From Saprospiraceae bacterium (GTDB taxonomy: Bacteria; Bacteroidota; Bacteroidia; Chitinophagales; Saprospiraceae), in NCBI GenBank assembly GCA_020628855.1, contig JAHDEL010000011.1, forward strand, positions 1-64,000: 64,000 nt of DNA. Reading direction: 5' to 3'. Each line of letters starts with the position of its first letter. Position 1 is the stretch's first letter. The position numbers and the translations under genes are program-made. The notes under the pieces are model-generated. The model saw only the letters and a list, made by a program, of their open reading frames with translations. It ran no database searches and was not told the origin of the DNA. Shown here one piece after another: positions 1 to 9,133 of the stretch.

Positions 1-52
1 AACACTACGGTTTTTGGTACCGTCATTCTAGGTTCGAGTCCTAGTGGGTCAA
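1..52 (+). tRNA. tRNA-Gln (UUG), 3' part only
   Basis: The 5' part lies before the window. The anticodon stem ACGGT/ACCGT (7-11 and 19-23) closes a seven-base loop TTTTGGT whose middle gives anticodon TTG at 14-16, so it reads CAA (Gln). The T arm is CTAGG/CCTAG (28-32, 40-44) with loop TTCGAGT, followed by the acceptor strand TGGGTCA and discriminator A at 52. CCA is not encoded. The missing D arm and 5' acceptor strand prevent a full fold check. Confidence 0.9.
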
Positions 53-55
53 CTT

Positions 56-91
56 AAAGCCTCGAAGACTTCATGTTGGAGAGGCTTTTTT
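56..91 (+). terminator. Rho-independent terminator after tRNA-Gln
   Basis: The stem AAAGCCTC (56-63) pairs with GAGGCTTT (81-88) and runs into a T-rich tail. It lies 4 bases after the tRNA end, so it most simply ends the tRNA transcript. Confidence 0.8.
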
Positions 92-119
92 ATTGTTTAA
101 TACCTTTATAACTTATCCT

Positions 120-864
120 TTGAATAGAACTCTTGTCATAGGCGATATTCATGGAAGACTTGAGTCTTTGAAAAAGGGCTTTACAATTAGCCAATTATGA
201 CCGGGGTTCTGATAGGATAATATGCCTTAGCGACTACATTGACACAGGAAATCAATCATACCAAGTCGTTGATTATCTATTAGAAATTGATCAGCAAAGT
301 CAGCGTGACAATATCTTTCTATTAGGCAATCATGATAAATGGTTCTTAAATATCTTGCAAACAGACTTTCACAAATTTAGAGACTGGCGCTATATAGAAG
401 AAGTACATTGGGAATGGTTTACTAATGGTGGACTGAATACGTATCGCAGCTATTTTGAGAAAAGTGATGAAGACATCGTTAGACATCTCAAACTTTTCTT
501 CAATAAACTAAAGTACTATCATCTTGAAAACAACAAGCTCTTTGTACACGCAGGGTTTGATGTTCGAGAAGGATTTGAGGCGACATTGCAAAATAATCTT
601 GATAGTATTCTTTGGGAAAGACACCTTTATATGTCTGCAATCAGCCATCATTCAGATGGCAAAGGAGAGAAATTTGGAGGCTTTGATAAAATCTATATTG
701 GACACACACCAACAACCTATTACGATACATTAGCACCACGATATCGTTGCAATGTTATTAATCTCGATCAAGGTTGTAAGATCGACGGTACTCTAACCGT
801 TTGGGTGGATGAGACTGATGAGTGTTATACTTATCGCAATGCAAAGGAACAGTTACCTAGCTAG
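120..864 (+). pseudogene. PP1-like metallophosphatase, split by a frameshift
   Basis: A calcineurin-like serine/threonine phosphatase or diadenosine-tetraphosphatase type gene. From a TTG start at 120 the frame reads NRTLVIGDIHGRLESLKK, giving the metal-binding GDIHG motif. It then runs into TGA near 198. After one extra G in the run at 176-178 the next frame carries DYIDTG, GNHDKW, FVHAGF and IGHTPT, the rest of the family's metal-binding motifs, to the stop at 864. Skipping one base restores about 247 codons, the usual length. An ATG at 355 could only start a fragment lacking the first three motifs. The last 8 bases overlap the convergent eda gene. It could be a decayed gene, a sequencing error in a homopolymer, or +1 frameshifting; the sequence alone cannot decide. 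Confidence 0.8.
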
Positions 865-1519
865 TTCTGACTGATTTGATTAATTGTAATGTACTCTCAC
901 ATTTTTCGCTGATAGCTTGATAGTCTCTATTGGCAATCAATTCCTTAGAAAGCAGTTTACTACCCATACCGACACACGTTACACCCGCATCGAACCAAGA
1001 AGATAGGTTTTCTTCAGTGGGAGCTACGCCTCCAGTAGGCATTATTTTAGTCCAAGGTTGAGGCGCCTTAACAGACTTAACAAATCCAGGACCATAAACA
1101 CTCCCTGGAAAGAGTTTGACTATCTCACATCCAAGTTCTTCTGCAGCACAAATTTCAGTGAGGGATCCACAGCCTGGAGACCACAAAATCTTTCGTCTAT
1201 TGCAAGCTAATGCAATATCTCGTCTAAAGGCTGGAGTAACAATAAAAGATGCCGCATTCTGCATATAAAGCGCGGCTGTTCCTGCATCTACTACTGAGCC
1301 AACACCTAATGCCATCCCTGGCAACTCTTTCAATGCAAATTTGCTCAATTCCGAGAAAATTTCGTGAGCAAAATTTCCTCTGTTCGTAAACTCTAATATT
1401 CTTGAACCTCCTTCATAACAGGCTCTGAGCACATCTTTGCATACTTGAATATCTGGATGAAAAAACAAAGGCACTAAACCCTGCTCCTCCATAATTTGAG
1501 CTACTTGTATTCTATTCAT
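857..1519 (-). CDS. eda: 2-dehydro-3-deoxy-phosphogluconate (KDPG) aldolase
   Basis: Class I aldolase cleaving KDPG to pyruvate and glyceraldehyde-3-phosphate in the cytoplasm, the last step of alginate monomer catabolism here. The 220-residue length is usual. Visible marks are LEFTNRG (catalytic Glu and phosphate-site Arg region, about residue 42), EIVKLFPG with the Schiff-base lysine (about residue 135) and IMPTGGV near the C-terminus. It is the last gene of the alginate operon, 12 bases after kdgK. Its 3' end overlaps the convergent phosphatase pseudogene by 8 bases. Some homologues also act on 4-hydroxy-2-oxoglutarate. Confidence 0.95.
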   Translation of the reverse strand: MNRIQVAQIMEEQGLVPLFFHPDIQVCKDVLRACYEGGSRILEFTNRGNFAHEIFSELSKFALKELPGMALGVGSVVDAGTAALYMQNAASFIVTPAFRRDIALACNRRKILWSPGCGSLTEICAAEELGCEIVKLFPGSVYGPGFVKSVKAPQPWTKIMPTGGVAPTEENLSSWFDAGVTCVGMGSKLLSKELIANRDYQAISEKCESTLQLIKSVRTS

Positions 1520-1531
1520 TTTATAACTTGG

Positions 1532-2566
1532 TTATCGGCTTACTCTGCCACTTGCATCTCCCTGCACTAATTTTTCTACCTCTTCTACCGTGACTAAATT
1601 AGCGTCTCCTTTAATAGTGTGCTTTAGGCAAGATGCGGCTACAGCAAAATTGAGTGCTGCTTGATCATCTTCTTTTTCAAGCAACCCATATATTAAACCT
1701 GCCATAAAACTATCACCACCCCCTACTCTATCTACAATGTCAGTAATTTGATACGTTGGGGCTTTGAACAATTGCTTTCCATCCCATAACACACCAGACC
1801 AACTATTGTGAGAAGCAGAAATAGAACCTCGTAATGTTGTAATGACTTTCTTCGCTCTAGGGAACATCTCCATAAGTTGCTGTAAAACAGACAAATAAGA
1901 GTCAGCATCAACAGAACCTCCATGAGTAACATCTACACCCTCTGGATGTAGCCCAAAGTGCTTCTCTGCATCCTCCTCATTACCTAAGATAATATCACAG
2001 CCTTCAACCAAGGCTGGCATCACATCTCCTGGAGCTTTGCCATATTTCCACAATTTCTTTCGGTAATTCAAATCTGTGGATACAGTCACACCTAGTCTGT
2101 TTGCTGTCTTTATTGCTTCTAAACATGCATCGGCAGCACCTTGCGACAATGCTGGGGTTATACCAGTCCAATGAAACCAATCAGCATCTTTGAAAACCGC
2201 TTCCCAATCAATCATCCCCTTTTCGATTGTGGCCATTCCAGAATGTGCTCTATCGTATACTACTTTACTTCCTCTACTCACAGCACCAGTTTCTAGAAAA
2301 TAGATACCTAGTCTTTCGCCACCTCTCAATACGTTAGAAGTATCTACACCTCTTTTTCTCAGTTCCATGAGTGCACATTCGCCAATATCATTAGCTGGCA
2401 ATCTAGAAACAAAAGCACTTTGCAAGCCATAATTTGCCAAAGAAACAGCTACATTACTTTCGCCGCCTCCATAAACAATATCAAAACTATAAGTTTGAGA
2501 AAATCTCTTAAAACCAGGTGGGCTAAGTCTCAACATGATCTCACCAAAAGTGACTATTTTCTTCAT
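1532..2566 (-). CDS. kdgK: 2-dehydro-3-deoxygluconate (KDG) kinase, PfkB family
   Basis: Phosphorylates KDG to KDPG with ATP. The 344-residue PfkB/ribokinase fold shows the N-terminal substrate-binding GGGESNVAV (about residues 33-41) and the C-terminal anion-hole/catalytic-base motif VGGGDSFMAGL (about residue 283), with Asp as the base. It starts at ATG 2566, 26 bases after the SDR reductase. Its product feeds Eda, encoded next. PfkB kinases are hard to assign by sequence alone, but the eda/kdgF/PL7 context makes KDG the clear choice. Confidence 0.93.
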   Translation of the reverse strand: MKKIVTFGEIMLRLSPPGFKRFSQTYSFDIVYGGGESNVAVSLANYGLQSAFVSRLPANDIGECALMELRKRGVDTSNVLRGGERLGIYFLETGAVSRGSKVVYDRAHSGMATIEKGMIDWEAVFKDADWFHWTGITPALSQGAADACLEAIKTANRLGVTVSTDLNYRKKLWKYGKAPGDVMPALVEGCDIILGNEEDAEKHFGLHPEGVDVTHGGSVDADSYLSVLQQLMEMFPRAKKVITTLRGSISASHNSWSGVLWDGKQLFKAPTYQITDIVDRVGGGDSFMAGLIYGLLEKEDDQAALNFAVAASCLKHTIKGDANLVTVEEVEKLVQGDASGRVSR

Positions 2567-2592
2567 TTACCCTACTCTTTTCGAAATATTAG

Positions 2593-3354
2593 TTATATAC
2601 CTAATGCTTGTCCACCTCCAATCTGAATTGTTTCAGCAGTAATAAATGCTGCATCAGCACTAGCTAAGAAAGCAACTACACCCGCTATGTCAGAGGGCTG
2701 TCCAAGTCTTCCTAACATAATGTTCTTCGCCCATGATTGGAAAACTTCTGGCTTGGTAGACTTTATTTGCTGGTGAAAATCAGTATCAATTGTACCTGGC
2801 GAAACAGCATTTACTCTAATCCCATATTCTGCTAGATCTTTAGCAAGAGCTCTTGTGATTGTGTGTACACCTGCCTTACTAGTTCCATACATGCCGGCTC
2901 CTGGCCCTCCAGCGTTCCAAGCTGCATTGGATGTTACATTGATGATTGTTGGGTTTGTTCCTTTCTTTAGGTAAGGTATTGCAGCCCTCGATGCGAAGAA
3001 AACTGAATCGAGATTTAAGGCTAATACAGCTCTATAAAATTCAGTAGTCATTTCTTCAAATCTTGATCGCCCTCCAAGACCTCCAGCGTTATTAACCAAG
3101 ATATCAATCTTACCATGCTTCTCTCCGATAGCCTGTACATGTTCTGTAACTTGACTCTCGTTTGTCACATCAAAGCATCTGAACTCTGCAGATATTCCTG
3201 CTTCCGTCAATTCCTGCACCCGAGCATTTCCTTGCTCTTCATCAAGACCATTAATGACAACAGTTGCCCCTCCTTTACCAAGTTGTTTGGCCACTTCTAA
3301 ACCTATTCCTCTTGAAGCACCTGTAACAATGGCTATTTTACCTTCTAGTTTCAT
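2593..3354 (-). CDS. SDR oxidoreductase, probable DEH reductase
   Basis: A classical short-chain dehydrogenase of 253 residues. It has the cofactor motif TGASRGIG (residues 11-18), NNAGG (about 89), a Ser before YGTSK, and the Tyr/Lys catalytic pair in YGTSK. In alginate loci this position is normally filled by the NAD(P)H-dependent reductase that turns 4-deoxy-L-erythro-5-hexoseulose uronate (DEH) into KDG. That substrate is inferred from context; the sequence alone shows only an SDR. It lies between the MFS transporter (29-base gap) and kdgK (26-base gap). The cofactor preference was not resolved. Confidence 0.88.
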   Translation of the reverse strand: MKLEGKIAIVTGASRGIGLEVAKQLGKGGATVVINGLDEEQGNARVQELTEAGISAEFRCFDVTNESQVTEHVQAIGEKHGKIDILVNNAGGLGGRSRFEEMTTEFYRAVLALNLDSVFFASRAAIPYLKKGTNPTIINVTSNAAWNAGGPGAGMYGTSKAGVHTITRALAKDLAEYGIRVNAVSPGTIDTDFHQQIKSTKPEVFQSWAKNIMLGRLGQPSDIAGVVAFLASADAAFITAETIQIGGGQALGI

Positions 3355-3383
3355 TTTTCTAATTTTTGAATGATTATTTTGTA

Positions 3384-4697
3384 TTAATAAGATGGTTTTA
3401 CTTTCTCAACTTTTGGGATCAAAACCCAAACAGCTAAAAGAGCAATAATAGTTAATGCCGCCCCGACATAAAAAGCAGGCGCATAATTCTCTCCAACAGT
3501 AAGCTTTGGAACCAGCAAAGTTAATCCTAAAGCACCTAATTTTGCAGCCATTCCTGCAACTCCTGAAAGTGTTCCTACGGAACCAGATCCAAACAAATCG
3601 CTTGGTAGAGTTTGAACATTACCAATAGATGTCTGAAAACCAAATAGAATTACAGCCATAATTAAGACTGCAACTGTTGGTGATCCCGGATTCATGAGCA
3701 TAAAGAATGCTGGAAACATAATGATACATCCAAGCGTTATAATCCACTTTCTTGTCTTATCAACATTCCATCCAGCCTGAATTCTATTTTGTGCTAGTAG
3801 TCCTCCAAACCAAGCTCCTAGCATAGCCCCTACATAAGGGACCCATCCATAGATTCCAATTGTTTTTACATCCATACCATACACACCATTGAGGTAAATT
3901 GGTATCCACCCAATAAATAACCACCAGATAGGGTCAATTGCTGCTGAAGCAATAATTACTCCCCAGCTCTGCTTATGTCCTAGTAATTCTCCGGTTGTTG
4001 GATTGTATTCCTCTTTATCAGCTGTTTCATCTGTAGAATCCTTTTGGCCCGATAAGATGTATTGGCGTTCTTCGTCTGAAATATTTGGATGAAACTGAGG
4101 AGGCGCTTTTACTATAAGAAACCACGGCAGTAGCCACAAGAGTCCAACTAATCCCACTACAATGAAGATCATCTTCCAACTGAAAAATAATGTCATAAAG
4201 GCAATCATAGGAATGGCAACTATACCACCAATTGCTGCACCAGAATTAAATAATCCTTGTGCAAAAGCACGTTCATGTGCTGGAAACCACTCAGCATTGC
4301 CTTTCGCAGCTCCAGGCCAATTGCCGGCTTCTGCTAAACCAAGCACAGATCTAAAGATGGCAAACGACCAAGCTCCAGAAGCAAATGCATGCAATGCAGT
4401 GGCTATCGACCACACGCCAATAGATATTGCAAAGCCTATTCGAGTCCCAATCCAGTCGAAAATTTTACCGAATAAAGCTTGACCTCCTGCATAAAAGAAA
4501 ATAAAACTACCTGTAATCCAAGCATACAGTTCCTTCCTTCCATCAGCGTCTTTGTCAGGAAACATATCAGCAGCAATATCGGGCCATAAAACTCCTAGCG
4601 CTTGTCTATCAATATAATTGATGACTGCAGCTAAAGCAATTAATCCAATAACCCACCAACGTAGACCTCCAACTCGCTTTTCTACTTGTTTGGCCAT
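3384..4697 (-). CDS. MFS transporter, hexuronate/DEH uptake
   Basis: A 437-residue major facilitator with about 12 hydrophobic helices. The N-terminal INYIDRQALGVLWPDI and the loop GLAEAGNWPGAAK are typical of the anion:cation symporter (ExuT/GudP-like) branch that carries sugar acids. In an alginate locus the likely cargo is DEH or short unsaturated uronates crossing the inner membrane. The ATG at 4697 lies inside the end of kdgF (16-base overlap), so translation is probably coupled and uptake is made together with KdgF. Confidence 0.9.
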   Translation of the reverse strand: MAKQVEKRVGGLRWWVIGLIALAAVINYIDRQALGVLWPDIAADMFPDKDADGRKELYAWITGSFIFFYAGGQALFGKIFDWIGTRIGFAISIGVWSIATALHAFASGAWSFAIFRSVLGLAEAGNWPGAAKGNAEWFPAHERAFAQGLFNSGAAIGGIVAIPMIAFMTLFFSWKMIFIVVGLVGLLWLLPWFLIVKAPPQFHPNISDEERQYILSGQKDSTDETADKEEYNPTTGELLGHKQSWGVIIASAAIDPIWWLFIGWIPIYLNGVYGMDVKTIGIYGWVPYVGAMLGAWFGGLLAQNRIQAGWNVDKTRKWIITLGCIIMFPAFFMLMNPGSPTVAVLIMAVILFGFQTSIGNVQTLPSDLFGSGSVGTLSGVAGMAAKLGALGLTLLVPKLTVGENYAPAFYVGAALTIIALLAVWVLIPKVEKVKPSY

Positions 4698-5077
4698 GAT
4701 TCTAAATCTAATTGTTTGTGCCCTAAGAAGTCTTCTCTTGCAGGGCTAAAAACGTCAATTAATAACCCTGGTGAAGTACACACACAACCGTGCATGACAT
4801 GAGGAGGGATGTAATAACTATCGCCGGCTTTGATAATTCTGACTTCATCACCGATAGTCATTTCGAATTCACCACTTGCAACATAAGTAACTTGTGAATG
4901 GTAGTGCTTATGCAATTGACCAACAGCTCCTTTTTCGAACTTTGCTTTAACCAACATAATCTTTCCATCATGTCCAGTTATTTGTCTTTCTAATCCTTCT
5001 GCTACTGGCTCCCAAGGAGTATCAGCTTCTATCCAAAATTCTTTGGTAGCTTTAATGTTGTCGTGTAGTGTACTCAT
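4682..5077 (-). CDS. kdgF: KdgF-like cupin, unsaturated uronate ring opening
   Basis: A 131-residue single-domain cupin. The metal-binding motif appears as HKHYHSQVTYVASGEFEM and the second cupin motif as PPHVMHG. KdgF proteins speed the opening of 4,5-unsaturated monouronates (from pectin or alginate) to linear DEH. Placement between the lyase genes and the transporter/reductase genes fits this exactly. It starts at ATG 5077, 33 bases after the two-domain PL7 lyase. The end PAREDFLGHK is typical of the family. Confidence 0.88.
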   Translation of the reverse strand: MSTLHDNIKATKEFWIEADTPWEPVAEGLERQITGHDGKIMLVKAKFEKGAVGQLHKHYHSQVTYVASGEFEMTIGDEVRIIKAGDSYYIPPHVMHGCVCTSPGLLIDVFSPAREDFLGHKQLDLESWPNK

Positions 5078-5110
5078 CTTTTTATTAGTTCTTTTGATTT
5101 ATTTACTCTG

Positions 5111-7165
5111 TTATTCTGGCAAGCCTGGACCTACTGTAGTGTCTCTAAACCAAACTTCAGTATAGCATCCATTGGCATATTGCTTAGCTATATCTCCTTC
5201 ATACGTTTGAGCACCAGCACACCAAACCATGTTTTTACTAGGATCTTTACCATTCGTTTGGTTATAAGCTCCTTGTTTGAAGTATACTAATTCATTGCTA
5301 TATGCTTCACTTCGCTCAAGACCATCTTGACCTATCGGGAAAAATATTTTTTTGACTTGATCAGGCACAGCTCTTGCTTGTGTGTATTCTGAGGTTATTA
5401 AATTTTTTGTAAATGTTTTCGTTTCATGACCATCGCTTTCGAAAGTGAGAGTCATCATACCATTGTATACATTGACAACATAACTAAACTCCTCTCCTAG
5501 CTTTAATCCATCAGAAGGCTCCGAAGGGAAGTCATCTTTTGTTTGACCGATGATAGACATATCATATCCCCAAACTGGCGTAGAATAATCCCATCGACCA
5601 GAATTATCATCTCCAGTCGTATTGATTTCATAATTCCAAAAGACTGACCCTTTCTCATGACCAGGAAACTTCTTATAGAAAATCTTCAAAGGTTCGTTTT
5701 CATGACCTTCTCCACTATGTATCTGTCCTACTACAGTTGAGTAGGATGCAGCCACCCTTGCATCCCCAGATACAGAGACTTGCATGACTCTACAAGTACC
5801 TGAGAGTCTTCCACCTTCTTCTGGTGTCCATTCTCTTTTTTCATGTAGTTCTGTTCTTGTATTACTTGAATTTTTTGAAGTGACTCCAGAATTAGGAGTT
5901 TTGTATACAACCCACCTCCTTGTACCATCAATCACAGTGTAGAAAAAGTCTTTATCCTCAAAATCTATGAGATTATCAACTGAAGTACCGTCTCCCATCA
6001 ACATTTTGAACTTATCAAGACTAGGGATAACTTCACTAGGGTATACAACCTTCTGACTAAGCCCGTCATTTGCTGCGAAATAACCAGCGTTAGATATTGC
6101 ATTCTCGCTTATCTCAATACTTGCATCCTTAATCCAAACTTCTGCAAAATTACCATCAGCATATTGTTTTTGAATGTCCCCATCATGGGTCACTGCACCA
6201 GAGCACCAAACACGATTCACTTTGGGGTCTTTCCCATTAGTTTGATTGTAGGATCCTAACTTGAAGAAAAGTCCTTCATTTGCATATGCATTGGGTCTTT
6301 CTAAACCATCTTGGCCAATTGGAACAAAAAGCTGTTTGACCTGATCAGGTTTATCAGCTTCTGTGGTATAGTCTGACACAATAAGATTCTTCGAGAATGC
6401 CTTTGTCTCATGACCAGGACTCATAAAAGTTAAATGCATGACTCCATCCTTCACATCAACCGTATAACTTATCTCTTCGCCTAATTCTATTCCATCCATT
6501 GGCTCAGGAGGATAGACATCTTGTGATTCGCTGACCACTGAGAAGTCATGCCCCCAGATCGCATAGGAGTAATCCCATCTACCAGAATTATCATCACCTA
6601 GTGTATTAATCTCATAATTCCAGAATACTGAACCTTTCTTGTGCCCCGGAAATTTTTTATAGAATAACTTGAAAGGCTCATTCTCATGGCCATCTGCACT
6701 ATGTATCTGGCCAATTACGACAGAATGAGTTGCAGCAACTCTTGGGTCTCCAGTTGTAGAGACATTCATTACTTTGACAGTTGCTTTCATTTTGCCACCA
6801 TCATTAGCATTCCATTTCTTAAGTTGAGCTAATTCAGTACGTATATTATTAGATGTGCCGTGGGTATTACCAGCGTTTGGGCTTTTAAAAACCACCCAAT
6901 CTCCTGCCTCATCAGTTGCAGTGTAGAAGAAATCTTTTTGCTCAAAATCCAATGCTGTCCCTGCATTGGAACCATCACCCAAGATAAGGTTCCAGTGTTG
7001 AAAAAAAGGAATTACTTGACTTGGAAGCTTCCACTTATCGGTTGTTTCTAGGGTAGTTACAGGTTTATTAGTAGTTGATGTTTTGCTACAACTCTGAATG
7101 AGAAAAATAGCAAAACTTGATACTATTAGAATTTGTATGTTTTTGGTTATAAATCCCAAAGTCAT
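5111..7165 (-). CDS. Tandem two-domain PL7 alginate lyase lipoprotein
   Basis: A 684-residue protein with a signal peptide ending in a lipobox (LIQSC, Cys about residue 26), so it is likely tethered to the outer membrane. Two full PL7 lyase modules follow, about residues 45-350 and 375-682. Each has the three PL7 marks. Module 1 has RTEL, GQIHS and FFKLGSYNQ. Module 2 has RTEL, GQIHS and YFKQGAYNQ. The modules are strikingly alike (both share YKKFPGH, GSVFWNYEIN and GDDNSGRWDYS), so this looks like an internal duplication. All expected catalytic Arg, Gln, His and Tyr positions seem kept in both. It is separated from the upstream PL7 gene by 108 bases containing a hairpin. Confidence 0.92.
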   Translation of the reverse strand: MTLGFITKNIQILIVSSFAIFLIQSCSKTSTTNKPVTTLETTDKWKLPSQVIPFFQHWNLILGDGSNAGTALDFEQKDFFYTATDEAGDWVVFKSPNAGNTHGTSNNIRTELAQLKKWNANDGGKMKATVKVMNVSTTGDPRVAATHSVVIGQIHSADGHENEPFKLFYKKFPGHKKGSVFWNYEINTLGDDNSGRWDYSYAIWGHDFSVVSESQDVYPPEPMDGIELGEEISYTVDVKDGVMHLTFMSPGHETKAFSKNLIVSDYTTEADKPDQVKQLFVPIGQDGLERPNAYANEGLFFKLGSYNQTNGKDPKVNRVWCSGAVTHDGDIQKQYADGNFAEVWIKDASIEISENAISNAGYFAANDGLSQKVVYPSEVIPSLDKFKMLMGDGTSVDNLIDFEDKDFFYTVIDGTRRWVVYKTPNSGVTSKNSSNTRTELHEKREWTPEEGGRLSGTCRVMQVSVSGDARVAASYSTVVGQIHSGEGHENEPLKIFYKKFPGHEKGSVFWNYEINTTGDDNSGRWDYSTPVWGYDMSIIGQTKDDFPSEPSDGLKLGEEFSYVVNVYNGMMTLTFESDGHETKTFTKNLITSEYTQARAVPDQVKKIFFPIGQDGLERSEAYSNELVYFKQGAYNQTNGKDPSKNMVWCAGAQTYEGDIAKQYANGCYTEVWFRDTTVGPGLPE

Positions 7166-7216
7166 GATAGCTCGTATTGCATTATTGATATAATATGTAT
7201 GATCCTAAGCATTGTC

Positions 7217-7250
7217 TAAAAATACAGAAAGGTGCTATCACACCTTTCTG
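7217..7250 (-). terminator. Intra-operon terminator/attenuator hairpin
   Basis: A perfect 10-bp inverted repeat CAGAAAGGTG (7225-7234) and CACCTTTCTG (7241-7250) with a 6-base loop. On the minus strand it is followed by TATTTTT. It lies between the single-domain PL7 gene and the tandem PL7 gene, so it could partly end transcription or protect the upstream mRNA. Confidence 0.7.
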
Positions 7251-7273
7251 AACTATGAAAAAACTATTTACAC

Positions 7274-8188
7274 CTAGTGGGTTACCACTAAGTCATAATA
7301 TTTTACCTCTGAGAATGAACCTGAAGAAGTTGTCTGGAGATAATTACCAGCTTTGAAGTAATTCTCAAACACACCCCATTTTTCTGTATGTATATCTTGC
7401 CACACCACCTCTTCAGTATCATTAAGACTTACTTTCATGATATCATCTTTGACATCAATGGTAAGGGTAAATTTATCATTATTCACTTCTGTCTCAAAGT
7501 CATGGGATTCATCTTCCCAAGCATCAGATTTGAGTATATCTACATCAGATACTTCGACATCCTTCAATACTTTTCTTCTCACATTAATTTTACCATCTTC
7601 CCAGTAGATTTTAAGTATGGGAGGCGCATTATTGTCGTCTTCGCCTATCAGGTCTCTTTGTTCATCAGTTAGTCTACCATGTATTTGCATGATAATTGTA
7701 CGATGAGGATCTCCATTCTGGAATGTACTGATGTCACTTAATCTTAATGTGCCTGTCATGGTACCACCTTGACCAAATGTCCAGTTTGTTGAATTTGAGC
7801 CTGGATCCATTTGTTCCCTCAACTCAGTCCTTGAAAATGAAGAGTTTGCTGTTGAGGAGCCTGGTTCAGTATAAAACACCAAAGCTTGCTCTTCTGCATC
7901 ATCATACATATATGGCTTCACTTCATCAATGTTAGGGTAATCCAAAATCTCCGGTGGTTCTACCTCTGCTGGATCACCGATTGGCAAAGTAACTTTCCAA
8001 TTACTCAAATCGATAATTCCAAGACTTTCAATAGGGTCTTCTCCTTCGTTTGGATCCATCTCATTAGGCTCCTCTTCGTTCGGATTACCTGTATTTACAG
8101 GAGGTGTAGGCTCATTAGTTGTGCTGCATGCAACCATGCAGCACACTAATGCAATAAGCCATATATATTTAATAAAACTAACTTGCAT
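7274..8188 (-). CDS. PL7 alginate lyase lipoprotein
   Basis: An endo-type PL7 alginate lyase of about 304 residues. It has a signal peptide with lipobox CMVAC, then a low-complexity acidic Pro/Asn/Glu linker, then a lyase domain starting LSNWKVTLPIG. Family motifs are SRTELRE, MQIHG and YFKAGNYLQ near the C-terminus, with the catalytic Arg, Gln/His and Tyr kept. I chose ATG 8188, five bases past the stop of the PKD gene. A TTG four codons upstream (8200) would overlap that gene. It likely attacks polymeric alginate at the cell surface and supplies oligomers to SusCD. Confidence 0.94.
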   Translation of the reverse strand: MQVSFIKYIWLIALVCCMVACSTTNEPTPPVNTGNPNEEEPNEMDPNEGEDPIESLGIIDLSNWKVTLPIGDPAEVEPPEILDYPNIDEVKPYMYDDAEEQALVFYTEPGSSTANSSFSRTELREQMDPGSNSTNWTFGQGGTMTGTLRLSDISTFQNGDPHRTIIMQIHGRLTDEQRDLIGEDDNNAPPILKIYWEDGKINVRRKVLKDVEVSDVDILKSDAWEDESHDFETEVNNDKFTLTIDVKDDIMKVSLNDTEEVVWQDIHTEKWGVFENYFKAGNYLQTTSSGSFSEVKYYDLVVTH

Positions 8189-8192
8189 ATAC

Positions 8193-9113
8193 TTATTCAA
8201 TCAAGAAATCATCCAAACGACACTCCGAACCTTCGTTGTGGAAGAATATCGAAACTTTGTCATTGTTTCCTGTATTAAACTCCAATTCTGCACGAACATA
8301 GGTGTCAGGATCAGAATTATCTGTTAAAGCGATTGTCGCAATAGTTGCATCAGCTACTTGATCAAGAGAAGTAACGAAATCACTGAGAATAGAAACAGTA
8401 AGTGTTCCTGGATCGGCTTTCATTGTGTAATAGAAAGACATTTTATAATCGAAATTTGGAGAAATCTCGATTTCTTGTAATCCTACTCTATCTCCAGCAG
8501 AAGGCAATTTAGCAGCCTGAGCACCATTAAATACTGGTGAAGAAGTAATCTGAATTACTCCACCTGCATCATTTCTCCAAGAATCTCTACCATCCCCTGT
8601 TCCATCAGGCAAGGTCTCATCTTCGAACCCAGCTTCAAGAATTACAGGAATAATCTTAGGGAGTTCACCACCACAGATACAAGCTTCATTGATAGTATCA
8701 TCTGTTGTCTCTGGATCACCATCATCACAAGGATCGCCAATAAAAGCATCAATCTCTGGACAATAGTTTGGAGGATAAATTGTCAACTCTCTAGAAGTCT
8801 CATCTGAAGCATTAAGCTTATCAGAACTATTTAAGGTAATCGTATAAGTACCTTCCTCTGGGAAAGTATGACTTGGGTTTGCCTCGCTAGAAGTAGAACC
8901 ATCACCAAAATCCCAAGAAAAATCTGTTGAACTAATAGACTCATTTGAGAATAAATAAGTCAAATGATCATCTTCAGATTCAGAAAAACTGAATCCAGCA
9001 CTTGGAGGAGTTAAATCAGCAATTTCCCCTTCTCCAGGTATATCTTCTTCAGAGCAAGCAAAAAGTAGCAAACCCAAGAAAAGTATAGGATAGATATAAT
9101 AAATATTTTTCAT
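8193..9113 (-). CDS. PKD-domain surface lipoprotein, probable alginate binder
   Basis: A 306-residue lipoprotein with lipobox LLFAC. A PKD domain (about residues 37-112) has the signature FSWDFGDGSTS and a following HTFPEEGTYTITL. A Cys-rich acidic linker follows, then a C-terminal jelly-roll-like region (about 155-306) resembling carbohydrate-binding modules. It occupies the SusE/SusF-like position directly after SusD in the alginate locus, so it likely binds alginate at the cell surface. No catalytic motif was seen. Binding specificity is inferred from position only. Confidence 0.8.
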   Translation of the reverse strand: MKNIYYIYPILFLGLLLFACSEEDIPGEGEIADLTPPSAGFSFSESEDDHLTYLFSNESISSTDFSWDFGDGSTSSEANPSHTFPEEGTYTITLNSSDKLNASDETSRELTIYPPNYCPEIDAFIGDPCDDGDPETTDDTINEACICGGELPKIIPVILEAGFEDETLPDGTGDGRDSWRNDAGGVIQITSSPVFNGAQAAKLPSAGDRVGLQEIEISPNFDYKMSFYYTMKADPGTLTVSILSDFVTSLDQVADATIATIALTDNSDPDTYVRAELEFNTGNNDKVSIFFHNEGSECRLDDFLIE

Positions 9114-9133
9114 AATAAATCTTTTGTAAGTTA

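Noticed and set aside
4162-4482. Open frame opposite the MFS gene
   Set aside because: Fully antisense to conserved transporter helices, no ribosome site, no motif.
8189-8200. TTG start for the PL7 lyase overlapping the PKD gene
   Set aside because: The ATG at 8188 gives a full signal peptide with a normal length and lies just past the previous stop, so it is the simpler start.
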